Shown here piece by piece: positions 34,870 through 49,309 of a stretch of 64,000 bases of DNA. The DNA comes from Heterohyrax brucei (lineage: Eukaryota > Chordata > Mammalia > Hyracoidea > Procaviidae), in NCBI GenBank assembly GCA_028571685.1, contig CM053142.1, positions 197,524,796 through 197,588,795 on the forward strand, given 5' to 3'. The stretch's first letter is position 1. The number at the start of each line of letters is the position of its first letter. Under the pieces are notes generated by a model that was not told where the DNA came from, did not search any database, and saw only the letters and a program-made list of their open reading frames with translations. Both the position numbers and the translations under genes were made by a program.

Positions 34870-35915
34870 AAAGTGTTATTTTAATTGCTTTTTTGCTTCT
34901 GTTACTATAACATCTTGAGGTATTTCCTTAACAGCTATCAGGAGATTTCAATTCAGACTTTATAAAGATCTATTCCAGATTAATACCAACTTCCACCAGT
35001 ACAACACAAAAATCCGGCTTCAGTGTAGCTCTGCTTCCCCTCTTTTGTGTCATCATTTGAATACAAATTACATCTTTGCACGTTATAACCCATCAGCCCT
35101 GTTTTGTAATTATTGTTTTATAGAGTTTTCTTTTAAATCAGGTAGGAAATGAATGCTTTACAAACAAAAATAATTTGATTATGTTGTGTTTACGTATGTA
35201 CTTTTGCTAGTACTTTATTTCTTCAAGTGGGTTTGAATTACTGTTTACTATCCTTTTACTTCAGAGTGAAGGATTCCTTTTAGTATTTCTCATAGACAAG
35301 ATATGTTAATGAAGCCACTCCCTTTTTGATTACCTGGGAATGGCCTAATTTTTCTTTCATTTTTGCAAAATAGTTTCTCTGTGCTCAAAACTCTCGGCTG
35401 ACAGTTTTTCCCCACCTGCACTGTCAGTGTGTCATCTCACTATCTGAACTCCATGGTTTCTGATGGAAGCTCAGCAGATTGTCTCAATGAGGAGTACTAT
35501 GTGTGATCCATCATTTTTCTCTCACTGCTTTCAAAATTCTCCTTTTACTTTGTCTTTCAACAGTTTGACTATGATTTTTCTACATGTGGATCTCTGAATT
35601 TATCCTCCTTGGAGTTCTTGAGTTCTTGACAGCACAGATTAAAGTTTTCCATCAAGTTTAAAGGGTTCTCAGTAATCATTTCTTCAAACATTCCTTCTGC
35701 AGCATTCTTTCATCTCCTTCAGGGACTCCAGTTTCTCATATGTTGGTACTCTTGATGGTGCCCTCCAGGTCTCTAAGACTTTGTTCATTTTTCTTTAATC
35801 ATCTTTTCTTTCTCTTCCTTGCACTGGATCATCTCTACTGATAATCTGCTGGATAATCTTGAAGGTTACTGATATTTTCTTCTGCCAATTTGACTATTTT
35901 TAAAATAATTTTCTT
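34870..35915 (-). mobile_element. old L1-like sequence
   Basis: T-rich text such as 'cattccttctgcagcattct', 'ggactccagtttctcatatg' and 'ctaagactttgttcattttt' is typical of antisense old L1. It may continue beyond 36215. Confidence 0.55.
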
Positions 35916-36036
35916 CCTTTATGGATAGGTCCCTGGGTGGCACAGATGATTTGATTACTTTTAAAATAATTTTCTTCCTTTATGGATAGGTCCCTCAGTG
36001 GTACAAATGATTTCCATTCAGCTACTAACTGAAAGT
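35916..36036 (+). repeat. SINE 5' fragment in tandem duplication
   Basis: 'taattttcttcctttatgga' plus 'taggtccctgggtggcacag' is repeated about 60 bp later as '..taggtccctcagtggtacaa'. The 'ccctgggtggcacaaa..' part resembles a SINE head. Confidence 0.6.
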
Positions 36037-36650
36037 AATTGCCATTGACTATTTCTGAAAAACACCCTGGGGCTGGGAGTGTATTCCCCATGTGGATACA
36101 TCGTGTTGTCCTGTTTCTTTGATGTCTCATGATTATTGGTTGAACACTGTTCATTTTCACTAACATGACATAGAACCTATGGCAACCACATTTCACCCTG
36201 GAGGGTTTATTGTTGTTACTTTCGTTTTGTTTTATTTTTGTCCTTGTTGTTGAAGCCATTTATTGTTTAGAGAATTTCCTGAGCTAAATCCATAGAGTCT
36301 GTTTTCTTGATTGTGTGTGGTCACTGAAGTCTGCGCTCGGTTAGCTTGGTGTTCAACTAATGAATGAAGAGGCATCTTTTTAAACATTTTGAGCCAACAA
36401 ATCACCTGCCTTCTGCCGAGATGCTCAGTGAGTGTGTTGAGACACTTCTTTGTGCTCCAGCAGTTTACAGGTCTGCCTTAGTCTTCATTTCTTGCTCATA
36501 TAGCACCCAACCTAAAGGTCTGCTGGAGGTGAGAAATTAGGTCTTTTCTCAGGTCTTTTCTGGACATGTTCACAGCCCCACAACCCCCATCAGGCCTCTT
36601 CAGAGTTCCCAATGGACATCTGATTTCCTTGTTTTTTATGTAGAGATTTT
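36037..36650. other. no gene seen, probably old repeat
   Basis: T-rich sequence continuing the style of the preceding old L1. No open frame of interest. Confidence 0.35.
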
Positions 36651-36654
36651 CAGC

Positions 36655-37560
36655 AACCTGTTGTTCACCCAGCTAACGGGTCATCCAATAAGCATATCCT
36701 GTTTTTGACAGCTCATGGCAGCCATATTTATGAAGCTATAGCCGTCATATTTATCACAGTGTTTTGATTAGTCTTGAGAAATAGCCATGAAAAGTTACAT
36801 GATTCCACAATGTCCAGAAATTGTTGAAGTTCATTATCAAAACAAATGTTCCTTTGGCCAAACGTTCCAGGCATTATGTGAAATTTACAAAGCATACAAT
36901 TGTCCACCAAGAGAACAATTCAGTGTTTAATAAAAAAATTTGAGAAAACTGAGTCTGTTGTCAATCAGACAACACCTGTGCGCAAAGAACCACACATTCC
37001 AATGAAATCATCACCACCGTTCGTCAGTGTAGATAGAATCCACCCCCATCCATTTCTCCCTGAACACAAGAACTGGGCCTGTTGTCAACCACAGCTTGGC
37101 AGGCGTTGCACCTGGACTTGCAGCTTTATCCTTACAAAACTGCTTTAACTCATGAACTAAAGTCCAATGACCGCAGGTTGCACTGTACGTGTGCTGACCG
37201 GGCTCTGGAGCTGCTGCAAGTTGACCCTGCTTTTGGCTGAAAATTCATCTTCAGTGACGAGACCCATCTGGGGATGGATGGTTTCCTTAACAAACAAAGC
37301 TGTTGGATTTGGAGTGATGAAAATCCAACCGAGTTTCAAGAACGTCCACTTCATCCCCCAAAAGTTACTGTCCAGTGTGGATTTGGGTCCTGCAGAATCA
37401 CTGGTCCTTATTTTTTCCAAGATGAACAAGGACAGGCTGTGAGTACCAATGGCGACAGATACCAGGGTATAATAACTGATTATTTTTGGCCCCACTGGGA
37501 CCGTGCCACAGTGGCCATTTACCCGAAGTTCTTTTCCACACATAATGCCATCAAATGTAC
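36655..37560 (+). mobile_element. Tc1/mariner-superfamily transposon relic, arthropod-like
   Basis: DNA transposon remnant defined by transposase similarity. Terminal repeats were not identified. It stops before the third catalytic block. Confidence 0.75.
36850..37540 (+). pseudogene. Tc1/mariner-type transposase, broken
   Basis: Relic of a cut-and-paste transposase. A helix-turn-helix region is visible across frames: 'NKKI..ENRVCCQSDNT', then 'TQELGLLSTTAWQALHLDLQ' and 'LYPYKTALTHELKSNDRR' near 37060-37170. The catalytic domain begins 'FIFSDETHLGMDGFLNKQ' near 37242 with the first Asp intact, continues 'CWIWSDENPTEFQERPLHPP', 'TVQCGFGSCRITGPYFFQDE' and 'STNGDRYQGIITDYFWP', then 'HWDRATVA', where the second Asp block (normally QDGAT-like) survives in altered form. 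The third acidic residue is missing. The FSDE-H...GxxNKQNxRxWxxENP pattern is best known from arthropod Tc1/mariner-like proteins with DUF4817-type N-termini. The 98-codon frame at 37274 is its cleanest piece. Confidence 0.78.
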
Positions 37561-38030
37561 TTCAAAATAATAAGACAATTAAAACTATCATTTACAGAAC
37601 TTGTTTTATGCAAGTTCAAAGATAGGACACTGCTATTGGAAGACCCTTGAGCAGTCCTCCCTAAGGCAGCTGCAATTTTTAAAAAAATTACCACTGACTG
37701 TTTCTGAAAAATACCCTGGGGCCAGGGGTTTCTTCTTAGTGATTTCTGAATCAGACCCAATAATGCCAGGCCCCGTGAGTTAGGCTTTTCCAGGGAGCTT
37801 CCCAAAACCCAAATAGTGACAATTCTCTGGGCTTGGGACTTGAGGAACATAAAGCCTCATTCTGCCGTTCCCATGGTTGCCAAGCTGCTGGCCTTCACAA
37901 CCATCACAGTTGTGAAGTTTCTGGCAGCGCTACCACGGACTCAGACGGGGAGATCGGAACGGAACAAGTAAAGATGCAGCATGGCTCGCCTTTCTCACTT
38001 GTGTTCAGCTATTCTTCCTGACTCAGTGCT
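37561..38030. other. no gene seen
   Basis: 'gactgtttctgaaaaatacc' at 37695 repeats 'gactatttctgaaaaacacc' at 36047, on the other side of the transposon relic. Otherwise unremarkable. Confidence 0.35.
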
Positions 38031-38034
38031 CCTC

Positions 38035-38092
38035 AAATTTTTGCAAGGGTTGCCATGAGTTGGATCCAACTCGACGGCACTTGGCTTGGCTT
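38035..38092 (+). mobile_element. SINE 3' tail fragment
   Basis: 'gttgccatgagttggatcca' and 'actcgacggcacttggcttg', an isolated tail of about 55 bp. Confidence 0.7.
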
Positions 38093-38175
38093 AATTAATT
38101 TCCAGAGTTCTGAAAAAGCTTTTTTTTTTGACAATGTTTTTCAGTGTTATGATTGCTTTGATGGAGACATGGGTT

Positions 38176-38240
38176 TTCTGGGGTCCTTATAGGGTCGCTC
38201 TGAATCAGAATTCACTTGCCTGCAGTAGTTTTGGTTTATC
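38176..38240 (+). mobile_element. SINE 3' tail fragment
   Basis: 'tatagggtcgctctgaatca' followed by 'gaattcacttgcctgcagta' and 'gttttggttt'. Confidence 0.6.
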
Positions 38241-38945
38241 CCACATCTCAGGAAATCCTGAGCATTGTGATCTCCATCTGCCTCCCACGTCTCTGCAGCC
38301 AGGCCTGAGAGCAATGGGGAAAGCAGAGTGTCCTCCCAAAGCCCCCATACCCTTACCTGAAAGATAGTCCTGTTAGAAGTGTGCTCAGAGTGCCCTCCCC
38401 AGCAGTCCCTGACCTGCTGGCAGTCCAGCATGGGCATAAGCTGTGTTCAGAGGATTTTGAGTCACAACGTGATGAGTTCACAACCATAGGAAGCCAAGAG
38501 AAAATTGGACCTAGAGATACGGGAGTCAGCTCAGAGTCCCAACAATCCACTCTCCTTTACTAAGCCCTGACTGGGGGCGTGGGCCTCTGCTAGACACTAA
38601 GGGTGGAGCTCAAGGCCTGTTCTCGTGTGTGGGAGGGGACACAGAGTGCTCACAGGTGGGAAGGATGTTGTGTTAGGCAAGTGGGATCGCACAGTCTTCA
38701 CTCTCTTGTGCCTGGCTTACCTTGCTGAGCGCCCCATTTGCAAGCTCTGTCCACGTAGGAGCACGTGCCAAGACCTCAGTTTCCTTTCCGACTGAGGAGT
38801 TAGCGGGCACTGTGTGGGCAGGCTGCGTCGTGTGCAGCCATCGTCTGCCGATGGCCTTTAGACTGCTTCCACCTGTGAGCTGTTGTAACACTGTAAAGAA
38901 CTTGGTGGCAAGCGTCTGTTTGTGAAGTCTCTTGTACGCACACAC
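38241..38945. other. no gene seen
   Basis: Unique-looking sequence with short, overlapping open frames only. Confidence 0.35.
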
Positions 38946-38947
38946 CT

Positions 38948-39112
38948 AGAGAGAACCTGGTGGCCCAGGAGTCAAGGGTTTGGCTGCTAACCGAAAGTTT
39001 GGCAGTTTGAATCCACTGGCCACTCCTTGGGAACCCCATGGAGCATCTCTGCTCCATCCTGTAGGGTTGTGGTAAGCTGGAATGGACACAACGGCTGTGA
39101 GTCTTGTTTGTT
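38948..39112 (+). mobile_element. AfroSINE-type SINE
   Basis: 'gaacctggtggcccaggagt' head, 'gcagtttgaatccactggcc' B box, 'tgtagggttgtggtaagctg' tail. Confidence 0.85.
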
Positions 39113-40338
39113 TCTCTATTCTTGTTTTTGTTTTTGTTGCTTGTGTGAGTCTCTTAGTACGCACAACTCAGTAGGAAACTTTGAACCTCACAGCTCAGGG
39201 CAGTTTATGGTAAGGAAGGAGCTGTAGGCAGGTAGAGCTGGGGCCTCGCTGGTGTGTATTAACGGCCCTTGGTTCCCTCCCAGCACAGTCCCTTGTCCCC
39301 TCTCAGCATAACCCCTGAGCCCACCCCGCACAGCCCTCAAACCCTGCTCGCCCCACACTCGTGACTCCTCCTTTGACTGACCGGTACCTGCCACACAAAC
39401 CTCCGCCATCAATGCCACCCGAAGTCTGGCTTTTCTCTTGTTTCCCCTCAACTAGAGTGAAGTGTGGGCATGAGGCTTAGCGGGGGCAACCAGAACCACA
39501 AACGATTTACAGGGGTGTGCTCACCCAGCACTGAGCAGGGGCCTGACCACAGAGGGGATTTCCGTGGTTAACTCCAGGTCGAGCGGGTCTCAGGTCATCC
39601 CGGTGACACTGGGGCCCTTGGGGCTACCCATTGTGGAGCCAGGGCAGGTCAGGGCAGCACTGTGCTGGGCCCAGCTCACTGTCCCCAGGCAGTCCTCTGG
39701 CCCCCAGTCCTGGTGTCCAGCCCCAGCACTTCCGCGGCTTCTTCGGGGACCCAGGGCAGAGGACAAAGCTGACATGAAGGCAGCCAACGCACATGGCAGT
39801 GCCGCTGTCCCAAGTCAGCACGAGGGGCCCTGGGGACTCCTCCTCCACTGCCTCTCTTTTCTTCTGGTTCAACCAAATAGGCCTTCTTTATTGTGAAGCA
39901 GACGCTTTACGCGAATGTGTCTTATAAGACAGGATGAAAGTCTTTCCATTTCCACCGAGAACTGGGCAATTGGCAAGTATTGTAAGTAAGTTATGTGCTT
40001 TTCGGGTGGCTGAGCTTAACAGGGTGAGAACATCACTCCCTCGACCAGCATAAAACCACTCGAATTTCACTCATAGACTCCGATTCACCCTGTAGGACAG
40101 GCTGTGGACAGACTCCCCGACAGCTCTCATCCATTTTAATGACCTGCTCTGTTCCATCCACCAGGTGGAACTGGGCTGGGGCAGTCCAGGATAAGGTGTG
40201 TGGTTCTGTGAAGCCTCCGGAGGTAAATTAGCATTTGAAAAAGAAAGAAAGGAGTTTCCTTTTTATTGACCTTTTCTGAGATCATTTCTGACCAAAAAAA
40301 GAGGCTTCAAGGTTGAACGTGTTAACGGAATGATAAGG
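39113..40338. other. no gene seen
   Basis: Open frames of up to 110 codons at 39564-39896 occur in all frames of a GC-rich stretch and lack domains. Confidence 0.35.
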
Positions 40339-40761
40339 CTCAGCAATTTGAAAACACACAGACGTACACACACAAAAATCCAGATGCACACACAGACACA
40401 CAGAGACTTATGCACTATGATACATAGACACACACTAGCACGCACATACACTCACGCACACCAAAAGGCAGACACAAAAATACACACACACAGAGACATG
40501 CCTTCACACACACTGACACACAGACATGAGCTCACACACCGAAATGCAGATGCACACAGAGACTTACACACCAAGATACACACACACTAGCATGCCCAGA
40601 CATACTCACACACTAAAAGGCAAACATATACACACAGACATACACATTCACACACACCAAGATATGCAGACACACACACAGATAGGCTCACACTCTAAAA
40701 TGCAGATGCACACACAAAGACATACACACAAAAAGACACACATGCAAACATTTACACACAT
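40339..40761. repeat. CA-rich variant array, left half
   Basis: Irregular ACACACAGACAC/CACACACA units with interspersed T and G. The same array style resumes on the far side of the provirus at 47972. Frames through it are open and histidine/threonine-rich but meaningless. Confidence 0.9.
40758..40761. other. target-site duplication, left copy (ACAT)
   Basis: ACAT directly precedes the 5' LTR and recurs directly after the 3' LTR (47968-47971). Four bases is the size typical of gammaretroviral integrases. Confidence 0.88.
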
Positions 40762-40966
40762 TGTTGAAATGAGGAAGGGCCCGGTAAAAATTGGAGGTAT
40801 TGAAGAAAGCCCCAGGAAACAACTAAATAGCAGAAAATACCATGGAATAATCTTACCTTTGTCTTACAAAACACTGTCACAAGACAAGCCTGGGGGCAAC
40901 CTTGCAAGTGACAGCCTGCAAGTGACCTCTAGACCTTGACCACATTTTACAACTAATAGGAGTTAA

Positions 40967-41023
40967 CCAATCAATGTAAAGGTCAGTTCACCCTCCCTAC
41001 GTTGCAATCTCACGACTTAAATA
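40967..41023 (+). promoter_or_regulatory. LTR core promoter (CCAAT and TATA-like)
   Basis: CCAAT at 40967 and TTAAATA at 41017 are spaced as in gammaretroviral LTRs. The expected cap site is roughly 25-30 bp downstream of the TATA-like box. Confidence 0.6.
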
Positions 41024-41118
41024 CTGGGCGCTGAGGAAACTCCCCGTCGCCCCCTGCTCTGTGTAGCTTGGGGTGCGTCCCTGGTGCACCAGTATTTTTC
41101 CTATTGGGCATATTTTTT

Positions 41119-41124
41119 AATAAA
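41119..41124 (+). terminator. LTR polyadenylation signal AATAAA
   Basis: AATAAA in the 5' LTR. The same signal in the 3' LTR is at 47910-47915. Confidence 0.75.
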
Positions 41125-41178
41125 ATTTAACCTTTAAAGTAACAGTGTCGCATCTTGAAAATCGCGGACCCTAGCATT

Positions 41179-41196
41179 TGGGGGCTCTCCCGGGAT
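41179..41196 (+). other. primer binding site, tRNA-Pro-like
   Basis: TGGGGGCTCTCCCGGGAT lies two bases after the LTR end. It matches the 3' end complement of tRNA-Pro at about 16 of 18 positions, the primer used by many gammaretroviruses. Confidence 0.8.
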
Positions 41197-41242
41197 TTCA
41201 AGAGCGACCTCCGCGGCCTGCCGATCTGGTTTGGACCTCACC

Positions 41243-41249
41243 GGTGAGT
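41243..41249 (+). promoter_or_regulatory. putative major splice donor
   Basis: CG|GTGAGT downstream of the primer site fits the 5' splice donor used for subgenomic env mRNA in gammaretroviruses. The duplication boundary begins right at it. Confidence 0.55.
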
Positions 41250-41768
41250 CTGGATATTGTCTGTCTGTGCTCGAGCTCTGGTTCTGGGACTCACTAAGAG
41301 AGAATCTGGACGCAGAACTGCTCTCGAGTCGGAGGCTGGGGGACGCCTCAGCTCTCCATCTGGGCGGGCACCGCTGGTTCCTTTTTTGGTTCTGCGGCCT
41401 GTAAATCCCGCATCTGGTTTTTGTTTCGTTTCTTCTGTGACCGGTCTGTGTCTGTCTGATTGTGTTGTTTGTCCTGATTGTTACTTTTGCCTCCATGTCT
41501 GTGTCTGTTCTGGATATTGTCTGTCTGTGTGCGAGCTCTGGTTCTGGGACTCACTAAGAGAGAATCTGGATGCAGAACTGCTCTCTTGAGTCGGAGGCTG
41601 GGGGACACCTCAGCTCTCCATCTGGGCGGGCACCGCTGGTTCCTTTTTTGGTTCTGCGGCCTGTAAATCCCGCATCTGGTTTTTGTTTTGTTTCTTCCGT
41701 GACCGGTCTGTGTCTGTTCTGTTGTCTGTTTGATTGTGTTGTTTGTCCTGATTGTTACTTTTGCCACC
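41249..41768 (+). repeat. leader tandem duplication, 2 x 260 bp
   Basis: Copy 1 (41249-41508) and copy 2 (41509-41768) are nearly identical, each running from 'tctggatattgtctgtctgt' to 'gattgttacttttgcc'. Copy 1 ends in CTCCATGTCTG; copy 2 leads into the gag start CCACCATGGGG. Confidence 0.93.
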
Positions 41769-43260
41769 ATGGGGCAATCTTCTTCTCACTCTGTAACACC
41801 CCTAGACCTATTCCTTAACCACTTTCAGATTTCCAGAAACGAGCCCGAGACTTCTGCAAGGTGCGATCAGGAAAACTCTGCACACTTTGTAATCTGGAAT
41901 GGCCGGCTTGTGGTACTGGATGGCCACCCACGGGATCCCTAGACATTAAAACAAACCCACTCTGTTTTTCAGGTCATCTTTGGCGATCCGGGTCACCCTG
42001 ACCAAATGCCATACATTGTTGCTTGGCAAGACCTCCTCAGGCGGCCACCTGTGTGGCTACAACCCTATGTTCCCCCTAAACAACCTCCTACAACCCTGGC
42101 GGCTCAGGGCTCCTCAAAACCCCCTCCGGCTTCCCTTCCTCCATCTGATTCCTCTGACTGAGTCTCCCACTTCCCTACCCCCCGTTCCCGTTTCTCCTCC
42201 TGCCGCCACCGGGGCTGAGGGAGCCAAAGCCAGTCTCCGTGGCCTGTATTGGGTCCCTGCAGACCCTCCAGTCCCAACTGCTCCCCGGACCCCGCCACTT
42301 CTGCAGCACCACCTTCCTCTGATCTCCAGAGCCCAGCCCATACCCTCTCAGGTCGATCTTTTAAACCACTTATAGAAGCCTCCCTCATGTTTTCCCCTTG
42401 TGAGCTATAGGGCACATAACTGAGGCTGGGACCCCCTTCTTGGTCTATACTCCTTCTACAACCTCTGATCTTTACAATTGGAAAATGCTGAATCCCCCTT
42501 TTTCTGAAAAACCTCAAACCTTGATATATCTCTTAGAAACCATCTTTGTAACACACCAGCCCCACTTGGGAAGACATACAGCAACTTCTCCAAGCCCTCT
42601 TTACCACTGAGGAGAGGACTAACATTGTTTCCCTAGCCAGAAAACACGTGCCACGAGATGATGGAAACTTTACTCGTGGTTTAGATGAGATTAACCACGC
42701 TTCTCCCCTGACCCGCCCAAATTGGGACCCAAACACCACTGCAGGTAAGCAGGGCCTAACTGTCTACCGCCAGATTCTTATGGGGGGGTCTCCGGGCCGC
42801 CGCTGGGTGCCCCACAAATTTGTCTAAAGTAACACAGGTAATTCAGGAACCCTCAGAATCCCCAGCAGCCTTTCTGGAATGACTGATGGAGACATACCGC
42901 ACAGATACTCCCATTGACCCTGAGTCTCCCAAAAATCAACGGGCCATTAACATAGCCTTCGTGGGACAGTCAGCCCTGACATCAAAAGAAAAAAATACAA
43001 AAAATAGAAGGATTCGAGGGAAAGAATCTATGCGAGCTGAACCGCGAACTACCAGAAGACAAACAAGCCAAAAAGGTAAGCAGAATCCCCTGGCAGAAGC
43101 CCAGGGCCACACGCCGCTGCACCCTTGGGAGAAGAAACCGGATCAGACGAGGAAGCCAGGAAAGCCTCCCCTGCAGAGAAACCAGTGTGCTACTACAAGG
43201 AAATTGGACATTGGAAGGGTGAGTGCCCCTAAAGAAAGCCCCCTCCAAAGGTTCTTAACC
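41769..43260 (+). pseudogene. ERV gag, disrupted
   Basis: Gag is the structural polyprotein (matrix, capsid, nucleocapsid). The start ATG at 41769 sits in a strong context (CCACCATGG) and begins MGQSSSHSV, with Gly2 available for myristoylation. The first frame stops at 41940-41942. Matrix-like sequence continues in another frame (near 41970: GDPGHPDQMPY), followed by a proline-rich linker to about 42360. Capsid-like text recurs at 42480-42830 (e.g. 'DDGNFTRGLDEIN'). A nucleocapsid zinc-knuckle relic lies near 43187-43228: C-Y-Y-K-E-I-G-H-W-K-G-E-C, in which the second cysteine of the CCHC pattern is missing. Several frameshifts and stops; no functional product. Confidence 0.85.
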
Positions 43261-43299
43261 TAGAGGCCTGAGGGCGTCAGGGCTCACCAGGCCCGCCCC

Positions 43300-46920
<3,621 letters not shown>

Positions 46921-46959
46921 ACTCCAAGAAACCTCCCCCGGCAAGTTCAAGAACTGACC

Positions 46960-47540
46960 CTAACTGGTCCTCCCGAGGTGACTTCACCAGTTTTTCACCT
47001 TGATCCATGTGACCTTGTGGGGGGTTCTATAGGCTCACAGCTTAAGAAAGACCCATACCCGGATTGTCCACACGAACACTCATAAATACTGGGGGATGTA
47101 TACATGCTGATGGGTGGGGGTGTGCTACTAACTGCCTCATGCAACAACTGGCTAAGAAACAATTTTATGTCTGTCCCGGGGCTAGTGTCTATGGATCATA
47201 TGGAGGAACAAATGATTATTTCTGTTATACATGGGGCTCTGAAACCAATGCACCCGGGATCAGGGAAAATAGGGGACCTCATTAGGATCAGTTGAGTCTC
47301 TATTCTCCTGGTCTCTGTGGCTGACCACCCTTGTCACTGCGTTAACAGGACCACTTGTCCTCTTCACCTTAACTTTAAAACTGTGGGTCCCTACATTCTA
47401 AATTACTTAAGAGAAAAACTAGCCAGCTCCTGGTCCTAAAACATCAGTCCCAACACCAGACCTACCACCCCCTGACCAGCCAGGACCTTGATCAACCTGG
47501 CACCCACTCAGAGTCTAAGATTTGACTCTGGAATAAGAAC
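46960..47540 (+). pseudogene. ERV env, internally deleted remnant
   Basis: Only about 0.5 kb lies between the integrase end and the 3' LTR, against roughly 1.9 kb for a complete gammaretroviral env. A surface-subunit-like piece with Trp/Cys (GWGCATNC near 47114) is followed closely by a hydrophobic stretch (47320-47390, 'STLVTALTGPLVLFTLTL' in one frame) and a tail. Fusion machinery and most of the surface protein are absent, with stops in the rest. No entry function is possible. Confidence 0.7.
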
Positions 47541-47552
47541 TCAAGGGGGGAA
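47540..47552 (+). other. polypurine tract
   Basis: Ctcaaggggggaa directly before the 3' LTR, the plus-strand primer site for reverse transcription. Confidence 0.85.
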
Positions 47553-47967
47553 TGTTGAAATGAGGAAGGGCCCGGTAAAAATTGGAGGTATTGAAGAAAG
47601 CCCCAGGAAACAACTAAATAGCAGAAAATACCATGGAATAATCTTACCTTTATCTTACAAAACACTGTCACAAGACAAGCCTGGGGGCAACCTTGCAAGT
47701 GACAGCCTGCAAGTGACCCCTAGACCTTGACCACATTTTACAACTAATAGGAGTTAACCAATCAATGTAAAGGTCAGTTCACCCTCCCTACGTTGCAATC
47801 TCACGACTTAAATACTGGGCGCTGAGGAAACTCCCCGTCGCCCCCTGCTCTGTGTAGCTTGGGGTGCGTCCCTGGTGCACCAGTATTTTTCCTATTGGGC
47901 ATATTTTTTAATAAAATTTAACCTTTAAAGTAACAGTGTCGCATCTTGAAAATCGCGGACCCTAACA
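47553..47967 (+). repeat. 3' LTR, 415 bp
   Basis: Begins TGTTGAAATG and ends CTAACA. Identical to the 5' LTR except for about three substitutions. Polyadenylation signal AATAAA at 47910-47915. Followed by the ACAT target duplication (47968-47971). Confidence 0.95.
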
Positions 47968-48285
47968 ACATGGGTATACTTATATACACACTGACACACA
48001 GACTAACACATGGATGCACACTAACACACTCTAATACTCAGACATACACTGACAGATACATAGACACACTGACACACAGACACACAGTGTCGCAGACATA
48101 CGCGCACACACACCAACATAGACAGTAATGCACACAGACACATACACAAAGATACACACTCAAACATGCACTAACATCAAAAGTCGTGATGTTCTCACAG
48201 ACACAGAGACACAGACACTCACACACATAGACACATACTCACACACACTTACAAAGACACACACACACACACACAGATCACATGG
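47968..48285. repeat. CA-rich variant array, right half
   Basis: Continues the array interrupted by the provirus (ACACTGACACACAGAC-type units) and ends in a pure (CA)n at 48254-48275. Confidence 0.9.
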
Positions 48286-49309
48286 CCTGCTGCAACACTC
48301 CACACTGCGGGCTTCACGACAGGAGCCCAGCTGGGGAAGCCACACAGGCAGAAACCGCGTTCTGCAGATGACTCCTTGTCTGCTTACCCCTCCTGCCAGC
48401 CCCCCACCCTGCTCCTGCTCCCAGGAGGAGGCGGTGCCACCTCCAGGGCAGGGCACCCTGCTCCTTCCCCTCAGGGGTGCTGACAGTGACCAAGATCTCT
48501 GTGCAGCCTCAGAGCAGGCTGGTGGCCTGGCATCAGCCCACATTCAGGGTGCCCGCTTGCTGCAGCAGATGGCCCAGCTGGACTTAAGACAGCTGTGGGG
48601 GTGTCCTGAGCCCGCCAGACCACTAAGTGGGGCTGCGAGCAGCAGGCACTTGCTGTCCCACAGTGCTGGAGTTCAGCAGCCAGAATCAAGGAGTCAGCCC
48701 AATGGAGCCCTCTGAGGGAACTCCAGGGTCCTGCCTGGGCTCCTGGGCTGCTAGTGGCCCGCTGCCCTTGGCTTCTGGCTGCAGCATCACAGTGTCTTCC
48801 TCTGTCACATGTGGCCTGCCGCTCTCTGAGTCTGCTCTTCTGTGAGGATACCATTCAGATGAGACCAAGACCCCCGCTGCTCCTGTGTGACCTCCTGTAT
48901 GGCCCGCTGTTGACCTAAGGAAACGCCTTCAAAGGCCCTCCTTGCAAAAGGGTCACGTACACAGCTACCAGGCTCACGTTTGAAAGTGTCTTTTTGGACG
49001 GCACCATTTCGCTCAACAGACCAGTGAGAACTGAATAACGGATCCTAACGCCGTTGCCCTCTGACCCCAGGGAGCAGAGAGTGAACTTTGGCCTGCAGGG
49101 CACCTGCTGGAAAATGTGCTGTTTGTTTGCGTGAATCAGTCAGCCCGCTCAGTCGCCGCCTCTAGAGAAGTTCTGGGCTGGAGAACCCTTCTTCAGAATT
49201 TATTTTTAGGCATGGAACCTGAGAAGATCTAACCCAATGTGAAGCTGGCCGTTACGGTTCTGTTATCCAGAGTTGGGGCCAGGGAAGAAGCCGTGTTTGA
49301 ATGAGGAAT
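48286..49309. other. no gene seen
   Basis: GC-moderate unique-looking sequence. The 195-codon plus frame and 127-codon minus frames begin in the CA array and lack domains. Confidence 0.35.

Larger units (their letters stand above)
40762..41176 (+). repeat. 5' LTR, 415 bp
   Basis: Begins TGTTGAAATG and ends CTAGCA. U3 contains CCAAT (40967-40971) and a TTAAATA TATA-like box (41017-41023). A polyadenylation signal AATAAA lies at 41119-41124. It differs from the 3' LTR at tttGtct/tttAtct, gacctCt-region T/C and the last bases ctaGca/ctaAca. Confidence 0.95.

Noticed and set aside
36655-37560. Assignment to SETMAR/Hsmar1 or Tigger
   Set aside because: The motif set (FSDETH..NKQ..WSDENP) differs from Hsmar1 and pogo-type transposases as I know them; the exact family is left open.
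36047-37720. Matching 'gactgtttctgaaaaataccctgggg' words on both sides of the transposon as terminal repeats
   Set aside because: Direct rather than inverted, 1.65 kb apart and outside the transposase region; more likely two copies of an old repeat.
40339-40761. CRISPR-like or coding repeat in the CA arrays
   Set aside because: Units are irregular dinucleotide-type with no spacers; vertebrate low-complexity sequence.
48128-48715. 195-codon frame as a gene
   Set aside because: It starts within the CA array and shows no domain.
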